Assembly (NCBI RefSeq): GCF_910577345.1
Contig: NZ_CAJTMT010000001.1
Coordinates: 154,930 to 218,929, forward strand
Source: an uncultured Duncaniella sp.
Lineage (GTDB): Bacteria; Bacteroidota; Bacteroidia; Bacteroidales; Muribaculaceae
Reading direction: 5' to 3'
DNA length: 64,000 bases
The first letter of the stretch is position 1. Each line of letters starts with the position of its first letter. Shown here in pieces: positions 43,272-51,270 of this stretch. Below the pieces are notes generated by a model, which worked only from the letters and a program-made list of their open reading frames with translations, had not been told where the DNA came from and searched no databases. Position numbers and translations under genes: made by a program.

Positions 43272-43847
43272 GTGAGAGAACTTAGCGAAGACACCATCAG
43301 GGAAATAGCAGGTCACTACGAGGCCATCATCCGCCTTCTTGGAGAAGACGTGACGCGCGAAGGGCTTGTCAAGACACCCATGCGCGCGGCAAAAGCCATG
43401 GCTTACGTCACAAGGGGATACCGTCAGGATGCCGATGAACTGATCAACGGTGCTATATTTTCACACGAAGGCTCACGCATGGTCGTGGTAAAGGACATTG
43501 AATTTTACTCACTGTGCGAACATCATATACTTCCATTTTTCGGAAAAGTATCCATCGGATACATACCAAACGGCAAAACCATAGGCCTCAGTAAGCTTGC
43601 AAGGCTCGTCGATTTCTATGCACGTCGCTTGCAGGTCCAGGAACGCATGACCGCACAGATTTGCAAAATCGTCATGGAAAAACTCGGCGCGAAGGGTGTA
43701 ATCGTAGCCTGTACGGGCGAACATCTCTGCATGAAAATGCGTGGCGTCGAAAAGCAAGCCTCAGCAACCACGACCATTGAAACCGCGGGAGTGTTTGACG
43801 ACTCCCCCGCCCTCAGAGACGAATTCTTCAACACACTGGCCCACTGA
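43272..43847 (+). CDS. folE: GTP cyclohydrolase I
   Basis: FolE converts GTP to dihydroneopterin triphosphate, the first step of folate synthesis; folP lies 5 kb away on the other strand. The 191-residue protein starts at GTG and has FYSLCEHHILPFFGKVSIGYIP (zinc Cys and His), the SKLARLVDFYARRLQVQERMT helix, and VACTGEHLCMKMRGVEKQ with the second zinc Cys. All active-site residues appear present. A bidirectional terminator follows. Confidence 0.96.
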   Translation: MRELSEDTIREIAGHYEAIIRLLGEDVTREGLVKTPMRAAKAMAYVTRGYRQDADELINGAIFSHEGSRMVVVKDIEFYSLCEHHILPFFGKVSIGYIPNGKTIGLSKLARLVDFYARRLQVQERMTAQICKIVMEKLGAKGVIVACTGEHLCMKMRGVEKQASATTTIETAGVFDDSPALRDEFFNTLAH

Positions 43848-43870
43848 ATGATACTATAGCCATAATAAAC

Positions 43871-43958
43871 AAAACAATACAGAAAAAACGGAAAGGCTAC
43901 GAGACAGCTAAATCGCTGTTGAAAATGCCTTTCCGTTTTTTCTTTTCTGTATTGTTTT
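43871..43958. terminator. Bidirectional terminator between folE and the LuxR gene
   Basis: AAAACAATACAGAAAAAACG and GAAAGGC (43871-43897) face GCCTTTCCGTTTTTT and TTCTGTATTGTTTT (43927-43958). The A-run and T-run flanks allow termination on both strands of the convergent pair. Confidence 0.85.
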
Positions 43959-44011
43959 GTTTTTTATTCCGGGTATGCTACACCGAAACGCATGGACTCA
44001 TGGTCACCGTT

Positions 44012-44608
44012 CTAAAGCTTACCCATATCAGGCTTTATATCCTCCAGCTTCACAAGATTCGACACGATTGCATAAATCGTAAGACCGGCAGGCGTGTGGA
44101 TGTGCAGTTTTGAGGCTATATTGCGCCGATGAGTCATCACTGTGTTCACCGACACATTCATTTCAGATGCGATCTCCTTATTGGACAAGCCCTTGACGAT
44201 TCCGACAATAACCTCCTTCTCACGGGGACTGAGGTCTTTTCCTTTGTCATCGTCATCCTCTGTCCGGATGTTGCGCTTGACAGTCTCGATGATTGTCTCC
44301 ACAGAATCGTAGATTGAGACCGTGTCATCGAACCATCGCAACTGTTCCTTAGGCATCTGCTGGAACAATACGGCTATTATCTTCACAGGAGAAGACGACG
44401 GGCTTTTGACGGCATCCCATCTCACTGCCGAGACAGGATCGACAATCAGCAAAGACGGACGTATGCGGGCCAAATCCTCAAGGTATGACTCGTTGCGCAG
44501 TTCAGCCACCGAGCAGGGCAAATCCGGAACCGAGCGGAGAATCGCTGTAATTCCGGCAGAAGCCAGAGCCGAGGGCATCATTATCGCTATGGAAACGTGG
44601 CGCATCAC
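44012..44608 (-). CDS. LuxR-type regulator with degenerate receiver domain
   Basis: This 198-residue protein has an N-terminal receiver-like domain (about 1-115) and a C-terminal LuxR/GerE HTH (about 130-195: LSPREKEVIVGIVKGLSNKEIASEMNVSVNTVMTHRRNIASKL). The receiver keeps an Asp at the phosphorylation position (LLIVDP, Asp57), but the paired acidic residues near the N-terminus are replaced (IAIMMPSA). Metal-dependent phosphorylation is therefore doubtful. The gene is the last of an operon DUF5606-hemerythrin-this regulator; the hemerythrin gene ends 11 bp upstream. It probably controls genes for the same stress, but the targets are unknown. Confidence 0.85.
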   Translation of the reverse strand: MMRHVSIAIMMPSALASAGITAILRSVPDLPCSVAELRNESYLEDLARIRPSLLIVDPVSAVRWDAVKSPSSSPVKIIAVLFQQMPKEQLRWFDDTVSIYDSVETIIETVKRNIRTEDDDDKGKDLSPREKEVIVGIVKGLSNKEIASEMNVSVNTVMTHRRNIASKLHIHTPAGLTIYAIVSNLVKLEDIKPDMGKL

Positions 44609-44619
44609 AAATAAATCTA

Positions 44620-45303
44620 TTAATCCTGATTTTCCATCCGTGAAATCAACGGCACGAGTATGTCGTTTTCAATCCTTGCATGAGACTTCAAATCCTCTTC
44701 ACAATTATATATGTCGGCAAGAGCGTCATACATTCTGAATGGCATTGAAGTCGAATAGTAGCGCAGGATGATATTCTTCAATTCCGACAGTTTCTCCTCG
44801 ATTTCATCGTCGTGATGACGGCGGAATATGTCAATCCTGTAGTCCGACGTGCTGCCACCGGAAAGGCTTCGCACGTAGGGGAACACGACGTTTTCCTCGT
44901 AGTTGAAATGATTCTTCACGAGGGTTGTGTAGTCGTCAAAAAATTTGATTATGATGGGGTTGATGTCGTCGTGCCCTGCATCCAACGCTGAAATGAGGTT
45001 GGTGCGGATGTGAGGAAGTTTATAAGACAGATAGTAGTCATGGGAATTATGCAGAAAGTAGACCACGTCTGCCGGACTGACCCCGGGGAGGGCATTTGAA
45101 TCTATCTCACCGCCAAGAAGGAAGTTGATGATAAGGAGAAAGGCATTGGTATGTATGCCTGACTCCTCACACAACTCTCCGATGGTCTTCTGACCGAATC
45201 CGAGGGGGAGGGAAAAACGGCTAAGGACAGTGAGGACGTTGTAGTCATAATCTATCAGATCGACCACACTGTCCCTTGCTGTGAAAAGTCGGTTCAGTCT
45301 CAC
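44620..45303 (-). CDS. Hemerythrin domain protein (RIC/ScdA-like)
   Basis: This 227-residue protein has a helical N-terminal part (about 1-75, with a degenerate winged-helix-like segment TIGELCEESGIHTNAFLLIINFLLGG) and a C-terminal four-helix hemerythrin-like domain. Probable diiron ligands are the His in HNSHDYYL, His and Glu in KNHFNYEENVVFPY, the His pair in RRHHDDEIEEKL and the His/Glu in LKSHARIENDILVP. The closest functional analogues are YtfE/ScdA proteins, which help repair iron-sulfur centres after nitric oxide or oxidative damage. The start is GTG, overlapping the DUF5606 stop. Role by analogy only. Confidence 0.85.
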   Translation of the reverse strand: MRLNRLFTARDSVVDLIDYDYNVLTVLSRFSLPLGFGQKTIGELCEESGIHTNAFLLIINFLLGGEIDSNALPGVSPADVVYFLHNSHDYYLSYKLPHIRTNLISALDAGHDDINPIIIKFFDDYTTLVKNHFNYEENVVFPYVRSLSGGSTSDYRIDIFRRHHDDEIEEKLSELKNIILRYYSTSMPFRMYDALADIYNCEEDLKSHARIENDILVPLISRMENQD

Positions 45304-45743
45304 TTCTGCTCGCTTTCAGGGGCTGTTTCGGGTTCTTCTGCAGGAGCGTCATCCTTGTCGGCAAACTCTGTGATACCGCCTTCGAGAAGCTGATTGTACC
45401 ATGTGAGGAGTTTCTTGATGTCGGAAGTATAGACGCGCTCACGGTCAAAATCGGGGAGGATTTCAGCGAAATACTCGCGGACAGCCTCATCGTTGCCAAT
45501 GGCCTTGATGCCGACAGGCGCTCCGTTGGCTTTCTTTTTCACGCTTTCAAGCACGGTTGTGAGGGGGATGTCGTCCTCAACAGTGTAGATTGAAATGTCG
45601 CCGAGGGAAATCACCTTGTCATGAGCGTAGGCAGGTGTACGTTTTCCGGTGGTGATAGACTCTACGATGAGCATGTTTTTACCACGGTTGACAAGACGGA
45701 AAAGGCCGGGACGGCCGGATATTGAAAGAATGGTTTTGAGCAT
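45300..45743 (-). CDS. DUF5606 domain protein
   Basis: This 147-residue protein begins LKTILSISGRPGLFRLVNRGKNMLIVESITTGKRTPAYAHDKVISLGDISIYT, the DUF5606 signature of Bacteroidetes, a small beta-rich N-terminal domain. A helical part (about 60-125) and an acidic tail (DDAPAEEPETAPESEQ) follow. No function is established. It is the first gene of the hemerythrin operon, overlapping that gene's GTG by 4 bp, with an excellent promoter 40 bp upstream. Confidence 0.85.
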   Translation of the reverse strand: MLKTILSISGRPGLFRLVNRGKNMLIVESITTGKRTPAYAHDKVISLGDISIYTVEDDIPLTTVLESVKKKANGAPVGIKAIGNDEAVREYFAEILPDFDRERVYTSDIKKLLTWYNQLLEGGITEFADKDDAPAEEPETAPESEQK

Positions 45744-45785
45744 GGTGTCGATAAGTAAATTTTAAGTTTCTTATTTTTGCAGCGA

Positions 45786-45817
45786 CAAAGATACGAATTT
45801 TATAGGTCCCGCACAAA
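45786..45817 (-). promoter_or_regulatory. sigma-ABfr promoter of the DUF5606-hemerythrin-luxR operon
   Basis: On the minus strand TTTG (45814-45817) precedes TATCTTTG (45786-45793) by exactly 20 nt. Transcription would start near 45779. Confidence 0.75.
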
Positions 45818-45864
45818 GTATTTGTGCATTTTGATGAATATCTTTCGCGCGTATGCTCCCCCGC

Positions 45865-46653
45865 TCATCTCTCATGTGGGGTATTGTTGCCGGACTGTGC
45901 CGTGGCTGCAGGGCCGGCGGTCTGCGAAGGTTTTCCGGGAGCAGGAGCCGAAGACGTGTCGCCATCGGGCGACGAGACCTGTCCGGCATAGCTGTCGGTC
46001 AGAAAGACGGTGAATATGGGGAAGAAAATCAAGCCCATAGCCGAAAGCATCACGCCCAACACGCGCCCCGTGACAGTGACAGCATGGATGGAGCATCCGG
46101 CAGTGGTAAGGCTCATGATTGACCATAGGAGCGACGACCAGTAGTCAGGGACAAGTGGATTGGCTGCGTGTTCCGACACAAAAAATGTCAGGGAACAGAA
46201 ATAGACAGCGACAATAAGGACTGTCATATATGTCATCAGCATGTTCTTTGCCCAACGCGTCGATGTGGTGAAGCCCGTGACAATAGTAAACACGTAGGCG
46301 GTGCGTATCATCGGGACAAAGCGGAGGATGTATTGAACATGCTCATCAATCTTTATGTCGAAATGATGTATGATGTTGAGATACGGAATCGATATGAGCA
46401 GAAAAAGGATATGATTCACGAAATAGCGCCACCGCCTCGGCGCAAAACTCATCTCGATAAAAACATCGGCAATGAAAAACAGGCAACACCAGAACTGCAC
46501 ACGGAGATAGGTCTCGTCGGCCAGAAACGAGACATTGCGCAGGGTGTCGAGAGTGATTAAGGTAATGAGCAATATCGAAAGTATTATCACGCCGAAGTGC
46601 ATGATCCTCATTATCCTCAGACGGTCTTTGCTTAGTGGAATTTGCTTGTACAT
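45865..46653 (-). CDS. Ion channel-like membrane protein with altered filter
   Basis: This 262-residue protein has about six hydrophobic segments in voltage-gated channel layout: a first pair (IMHFGVIILSILLITLITL, FWCCLFFIADVFIEMSF), an S4-like region with spaced Arg (FVPMIRTAYVF, TRWAKN), and a final pair around a pore loop. The pore reads LLWSIMSLTTAGCSIHAVTVTGRVLGV; the K+ filter TVGYG is replaced by TAGCS. A disordered Pro/Ala/Ser tail follows (PAPGKPSQTAGPAATAQ). It may conduct another ion, or none. Similar degenerate channel proteins seem to occur in other Bacteroidetes. The neighbouring operon begins 120 bp downstream. Confidence 0.75.
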   Translation of the reverse strand: MYKQIPLSKDRLRIMRIMHFGVIILSILLITLITLDTLRNVSFLADETYLRVQFWCCLFFIADVFIEMSFAPRRWRYFVNHILFLLISIPYLNIIHHFDIKIDEHVQYILRFVPMIRTAYVFTIVTGFTTSTRWAKNMLMTYMTVLIVAVYFCSLTFFVSEHAANPLVPDYWSSLLWSIMSLTTAGCSIHAVTVTGRVLGVMLSAMGLIFFPIFTVFLTDSYAGQVSSPDGDTSSAPAPGKPSQTAGPAATAQSGNNTPHER

Positions 46654-46870
46654 TGAGAAGAAAACAAATAGTTGACGTTGGATTGATACAGGCTTTGCAG
46701 CATGTATCTGTTTAACACTTTTACGCCAAAGATTGTTGCGGTTTGAATTAACGATCAGTTTAAACAGCCCTCTTCAACACTATTCATGGAGATACGGAAG
46801 AGAAACGGCAATTGCATAACAGTCAACAGAATCCGCACCAGGATTGCGGATCTGCAGGGAGAACACGGAA

Positions 46871-48280
46871 TCACGCCACAGAAACGCTCTCGATCCTGCG
46901 GAAACGCGAGAGCTGCCAGCCGACCATGATGGCGGTGACCAGTGTGGCAATCAAGTCAGAAGTCGGGAATGCGGCCCATATTCCGTCAAGACCGAACTTC
47001 GGGGGGAGCAGTAACAATAAGGGTATGAGAAAGAGTACCTGACGGGTCAACGACAGGAAAATAGAGGCTGAGGCTTTCCCGATTGACTGGAAAAGGGTGG
47101 TCGAGACAACCTGAAAGCCAACCACAGTAAATGCAAGCATGGAAATGTGGAGACATCTTGATGTCTCGGCTATGAGGCCGGGATCGGTGGTGAATGCCCG
47201 GCCGATAAGATGAGGAATTGCCAAGCCGATTATTTGACCGGTAGCCACAATGACCGTCGACACTCCCACCGCAAGCCAGTAGGTGCGTCGGAGACGGTGG
47301 ATAGTACCCGCCCCGTAATTGTAGCCAATTATAGGCTGCATACCTTGGCAGATGCCGACAACCACCATAGTCATCAGGGAAGTATAGGTGGTGAATATGC
47401 CTGCGGCAGCTACAGCGGTATCGCCACCGTGAATGTACAATGTCTTGTTGATGATGACATTTATAAAACACGAAGCTGCATTGACCAGCGAAGGCGCGGC
47501 TCCGATTGAGAGCATCGGAACGACCACCCGCCAGCTCAAACGATACATTTCTTTATCGGGCAGGAAGCGGAGAGTGCTTTTCGGCTTGAAAAAATGCCAC
47601 ATCACAAACATGGCTGAAACCATCATCGAAATATCCGTGGCTATCGCCGCGCCTTTTATACCCCACTCGAAATAATAGATAAAAATAGGGTCGAGGACAA
47701 GATTCACGGCAGCTCCTATGAACATCGTCACCATCGCACGGACAGGATAGCCGGAAGCGCGCATGAAGTTGTTGAAGGTGAAGGCAAAGTTTGTCATGAA
47801 CATGCCCGGCAGGATGTAGAGCATCAGCTCGCGGGCGTAGGGCAAGCTCACTTCACTCGCTCCAAACGCGACAAGGATGTCGTCGATGAATACTGCGAAA
47901 CATGTGAGGTAACAGCATATAATTATCGAGAGCAGCACCAGAGCATTGCCAAGGACATTTTGCGCGCCCTTGAAATCTTTAGCGCCAAGCAATATGGATA
48001 TTCTTGCGGAACCACCTGCACCTATGAGTATACCAAGAGCCGCCGACAGATTCATCACCGGAAAGGTTATGGCAAGACCGGCTATAGCCTCAGGGCCGAC
48101 CCATTGACCGATGAATATTCTGTCAACGATATTGTAAAGAGACATGACGAGCATACCCACGACGGCGGGAAGACTGTATTTCCACAGCAGACGGCCTACA
48201 GGTGCATCGCTCAGCTCTTTAAGGTTTCTTGACTCTTTGTTCAGGGATTCCATCATCGCAAAATTACTAAATTTTGTCAT
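46871..48280 (-). CDS. MATE family efflux transporter
   Basis: This is a 469-residue polytopic protein with about 12 membrane helices in two related halves. Typical MATE features are GRLLWKYSLPAVVGMLVMSLYNIVDRIFIGQWVG at the N-terminus, AISGLAITFPVMNLS-like segments, and the GICQGMQPIIGYNYGAG motif of the second half. MATE proteins export cationic drugs or metabolites using Na+ or H+. The substrate is unknown. The start could be the GTG at 48286, the ATG at 48280 or an ATG at 48256; a TAATTTTG box at 48259-48266 (minus) would favour the last. The gene is probably monocistronic. Confidence 0.9.
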   Translation of the reverse strand: MTKFSNFAMMESLNKESRNLKELSDAPVGRLLWKYSLPAVVGMLVMSLYNIVDRIFIGQWVGPEAIAGLAITFPVMNLSAALGILIGAGGSARISILLGAKDFKGAQNVLGNALVLLSIIICCYLTCFAVFIDDILVAFGASEVSLPYARELMLYILPGMFMTNFAFTFNNFMRASGYPVRAMVTMFIGAAVNLVLDPIFIYYFEWGIKGAAIATDISMMVSAMFVMWHFFKPKSTLRFLPDKEMYRLSWRVVVPMLSIGAAPSLVNAASCFINVIINKTLYIHGGDTAVAAAGIFTTYTSLMTMVVVGICQGMQPIIGYNYGAGTIHRLRRTYWLAVGVSTVIVATGQIIGLAIPHLIGRAFTTDPGLIAETSRCLHISMLAFTVVGFQVVSTTLFQSIGKASASIFLSLTRQVLFLIPLLLLLPPKFGLDGIWAAFPTSDLIATLVTAIMVGWQLSRFRRIESVSVA

Positions 48281-48329
48281 GGCCACCTTATTTTTAGCAA
48301 ATTTTAGCGTTTGTTTGAGAGATAAATAT

Positions 48330-48337
48330 TAATTTTG
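48330..48337 (+). promoter_or_regulatory. -7 box before the 48374 gene
   Basis: TAATTTTG, with a TTTG 16 nt upstream (48310-48313), gives a predicted start near 48344, 30 nt before the ATG. Confidence 0.5.
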
Positions 48338-48373
48338 TAGATTAAGAAGCAAGTAAACAGCTTACTATACATA

Positions 48374-48925
48374 ATGGTTAAATTTATTTTTCTCTTAATA
48401 GCCTCAATGTGTGGTCTTTTTGCACAAGCAGGGGTAAAGGACCTCGACATGTTTTGCCTCAAAGGCCCCGTCGATTCAATCTGTATAATAATGAATGACG
48501 CAGGACTTGAATGGCAGAACGAGTTCACATTTGACGAGCACGGAATGCTTGTTGAGCTTGACGGCATGGAGGTTGAATGTACACGCGACGAACTGGGACG
48601 AATGAAAACCATCATTGTCGAAGACGTTGTGGAGGACAATGAGGATGCGTTCACAACCATAGAAATGCATCTTTTTTATGATAATGCCGGACGCGTCATC
48701 AAAGTGACCTCCATGTCGGCCGACGAGACCTGGACGCAGAATTACCGTTATCACCACAACGGCAATCTGAAGGAACGGGACTATGACAGCGTTGACAGTG
48801 ACGAGATGCTCACCTACGTCTACCTCAAGTTCGACGATTACGGCAACTGGACCAAACGTCAGGAGAAACTTGCGTCAATGGACCAGACTATAACGCAGAC
48901 ACGAAACATCACTTATCGAAAATAA
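48374..48925 (+). CDS. Secreted YD/RHS-like repeat protein, unknown function
   Basis: This is a 183-residue protein with a signal peptide (MVKFIFLLIASMCGLFAQA). The mature part consists of repeated beta hairpins such as NEFTFDEHGMLVELDG, LFYDNAGRVIKVTS and NYRYHHNGNLKERDYD, each with a D/N-x-x-G turn. These resemble YD repeats of RHS-type or Bacteroidetes secreted proteins with unknown roles. It is acidic. Nothing points to catalysis. It precedes nfnA by 27 bp but probably has a separate function. Confidence 0.7.
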   Translation: MVKFIFLLIASMCGLFAQAGVKDLDMFCLKGPVDSICIIMNDAGLEWQNEFTFDEHGMLVELDGMEVECTRDELGRMKTIIVEDVVEDNEDAFTTIEMHLFYDNAGRVIKVTSMSADETWTQNYRYHHNGNLKERDYDSVDSDEMLTYVYLKFDDYGNWTKRQEKLASMDQTITQTRNITYRK

Positions 48926-48952
48926 TATAACTGACAAATCGCATACATAGCC

Positions 48953-49741
48953 ATGTCAATGTTCAAGATTGTAGAGAAAGAACATTTCTCGGAAAATGTG
49001 GTAAAACTTGTAGTGGAAGCGCCCATGATAGCGCAGTCGCGCCGTCCAGGACACTTCGTCATCGTGCGCACAGGCGAAGGGGGCGAACGCATCCCCCTCA
49101 CAATAGCCGACGCAGACCTTAAACGCGGGACGATAACACTCGTCATCCAGGCCATCGGTGAAAGCACCCGAAAAATCTGCGCCCTTGAACCGGGCGACTG
49201 CCTGACTGATGTAGTCGGACCACTCGGTCAGGCCACTCATATTGAAAAGGTCGGCACAGTGGTCTGCTGCGGTGGCGGCGTCGGTGTCGCCCCTCTCCTA
49301 CCCATCATCAAAGCCATGAAAGAGGCCGGCAACCGCGTCGTATCAATCCTCGCGGCCCGCACATCCGAACTTATCATACTCGAAAAAGAGGTGGCAGAGT
49401 TCAGCGACGAGGTGATTTTCATGACCGACGACGGCTCTAAGGGTCAGAAAGGTCTCGTGACTGCCGGAGTCGAAGCTGTAATAGAACGCGAGAAGGTTGA
49501 TCTTGTCGTAGCCATCGGTCCTGCGGTAATGATGAAATTCGTCGCACTCACCACGAAAAAGCATGATGTCCCCACTATGGTCTCACTCAACACCATCATG
49601 GTCGACGGAACCGGAATGTGTGGTGCCTGCCGTGTGACAGTCGACGGGAAGACCAAATTTGTATGTATCGACGGTCCGGAGTTCGATGCCCACAAGGTAG
49701 ATTTCGACGAAATGATAATGCGTCTGAAAGCCTACAATTAA
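48953..49741 (+). CDS. nfnA: NfnA-like FAD/NAD(H)-binding electron transfer subunit
   Basis: This 262-residue protein resembles the small subunit of NADH-dependent reduced ferredoxin:NADP+ oxidoreductase and sulfide/dihydroorotate dehydrogenase electron transfer proteins. FAD-binding (RRPGHFVIVRTGEGGERIPLTIADAD) and NAD-binding (CCGGGVGVAPLLPIIKAM) segments are present. A [2Fe-2S] site lies near the C-terminus (DGTGMCGACRVTV and TKFVCIDGPEFD). NfnAB couples NADH and reduced ferredoxin oxidation to NADP+ reduction, an electron-bifurcating reaction found in many anaerobes. The large subunit gene follows 37 bp later. The alternative, PyrK, is unlikely because no pyrD is adjacent. Confidence 0.88.
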   Translation: MSMFKIVEKEHFSENVVKLVVEAPMIAQSRRPGHFVIVRTGEGGERIPLTIADADLKRGTITLVIQAIGESTRKICALEPGDCLTDVVGPLGQATHIEKVGTVVCCGGGVGVAPLLPIIKAMKEAGNRVVSILAARTSELIILEKEVAEFSDEVIFMTDDGSKGQKGLVTAGVEAVIEREKVDLVVAIGPAVMMKFVALTTKKHDVPTMVSLNTIMVDGTGMCGACRVTVDGKTKFVCIDGPEFDAHKVDFDEMIMRLKAYN

Positions 49742-49778
49742 AAGAAAACATTCAAAACAACAGCATATAATTTCAGAA

Positions 49779-51254
49779 ATGAATACCGATACCAACCGCG
49801 ATGCCAAATGGCGCGAGGAACTGCGCTCGGCCCTCAGTGCGAAGGAGCGTACATCCATTCCCCGTGCGGTAATACCTCAGCTTGATCCTAAATTCCGTGT
49901 TCATTCCAACCACGAGGTGAATCAGGGCCTCTCTCAGGCACAGGCCGTGCTTGAGGCCACCCGCTGCCTTGACTGTCCTGACCCACAGTGTATCCAAGGA
50001 TGCCCTGTATCAATTGCCATCCCATCCTTCATCAAGAATATCGAGCGTGGCGAAATCCTTACGGCTGCCAAGGTGCTGAAACAGACAAGCGCACTCCCGG
50101 CCGTCTGCGGACGTGTTTGCCCGCAGGAAAAGCAGTGTGAATCGCGCTGTATCTACAACAAGATGAAAAAGCCGCCGGTGGCCATCGGCTATCTCGAACG
50201 CTTTGCCGCCGACTTCGAGCGCGAGAATATCAAGGCCAACAACATCGAGCTTCGTCCGAGCGCTGTCGAAAAGAACGGCATGAACATCGCCGTTGTCGGC
50301 TCAGGTCCCGCCGGACTGTCGTTTGCCGGAGACATGATTAAGAAAGGATATAATGTGACTGTCTACGAGGCGTTGCATGAAATCGGAGGTGTGTTGAAAT
50401 ACGGCATACCTGAATTCCGTCTCCCTAATGTTGTTGTCGAAGCTGAAATTGACGGTCTGCGCGCCGAAGGTGTCAACTTCGTCAAGGACTGCGTCATCGG
50501 CAAGACAATATCCTACGACCAACTGCATCAACTTGGCTATGACGGTATATTCGTAGCCTCCGGAGCCGGTCTTCCCCGCTTCATGGGCATTCCCGGTGAG
50601 AATTTCATCGGCATCATGTCGGCCAATGAATACCTGACCCGAATCAATCTCATGGGTGCAGGCCGTCCCGGCGAGGACACCCCCGTGCTTAAGGGGAACC
50701 GCGTTGCCGTCATCGGTGGTGGCAATACCGCAATGGACTCCGTGCGCACCGCCCTGCGTCAAGGCTCAAAGACAGCCATGATTGTCTACCGCCGCAGTCT
50801 TGAGGAAATGCCTGCACGAGTTGAGGAGGTCCACCATGCGCAGGAAGAAGGTGTCGAATTCATGACACTTTGCAATCCTATTGAATATCTCGCCGATGAG
50901 AAAGGCAGGGTAAGGGCAATGAAGGTGCAGCGCATGGAACTTGGCGAGCCTGATGCCTCTGGACGCCGCTCGCCTGTGCCCATCGAAGGAGCGATTGAGG
51001 AAATCGAGGTCGATCTGGTGATTGTCAGTGTCGGTGTCTCCCCCAACCCGCTTATCCCCAATGCAATTCCCGAACTTGAGATTTCACGCCGAGGAACCAT
51101 CGTTGTCAACGAGGAAAGTATGCGCTCTTCCATCTACGACATCTATGCCGGCGGAGATATTGTCCGTGGCGGCGCCACAGTGATTCTTGCCATGGGCGAC
51201 GGACGCCGTGCAGCCGCAGCCATGGACAAGGAACTTATGAAACAAGAGAAGTAA
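49779..51254 (+). CDS. nfnB: NfnB-like NADPH-binding large subunit (GltD family)
   Basis: This is a 491-residue flavoprotein of the glutamate synthase small-subunit family. An N-terminal domain holds two iron-sulfur clusters: ATRCLDCPDPQCIQGCP and AVCGRVCPQEKQCESRC. An FAD dinucleotide fold follows (IAVVGSGPAGLSFAGDMIKKGYNVTVYE), then GGVLKYGIPEFRLP, an NADPH fold (VAVIGGGNTAMDSVRTALR), and a C-terminal FAD loop (YAGGDIVRGGATVILAMGDGRRAA). Adjacent to nfnA, it is most likely the bifurcating NADPH subunit rather than true glutamate synthase, because the large gltB gene is absent from this locus. Confidence 0.9.
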   Translation: MNTDTNRDAKWREELRSALSAKERTSIPRAVIPQLDPKFRVHSNHEVNQGLSQAQAVLEATRCLDCPDPQCIQGCPVSIAIPSFIKNIERGEILTAAKVLKQTSALPAVCGRVCPQEKQCESRCIYNKMKKPPVAIGYLERFAADFERENIKANNIELRPSAVEKNGMNIAVVGSGPAGLSFAGDMIKKGYNVTVYEALHEIGGVLKYGIPEFRLPNVVVEAEIDGLRAEGVNFVKDCVIGKTISYDQLHQLGYDGIFVASGAGLPRFMGIPGENFIGIMSANEYLTRINLMGAGRPGEDTPVLKGNRVAVIGGGNTAMDSVRTALRQGSKTAMIVYRRSLEEMPARVEEVHHAQEEGVEFMTLCNPIEYLADEKGRVRAMKVQRMELGEPDASGRRSPVPIEGAIEEIEVDLVIVSVGVSPNPLIPNAIPELEISRRGTIVVNEESMRSSIYDIYAGGDIVRGGATVILAMGDGRRAAAAMDKELMKQEK

Positions 51255-51270
51255 TCCCCTATTTTCAAGA

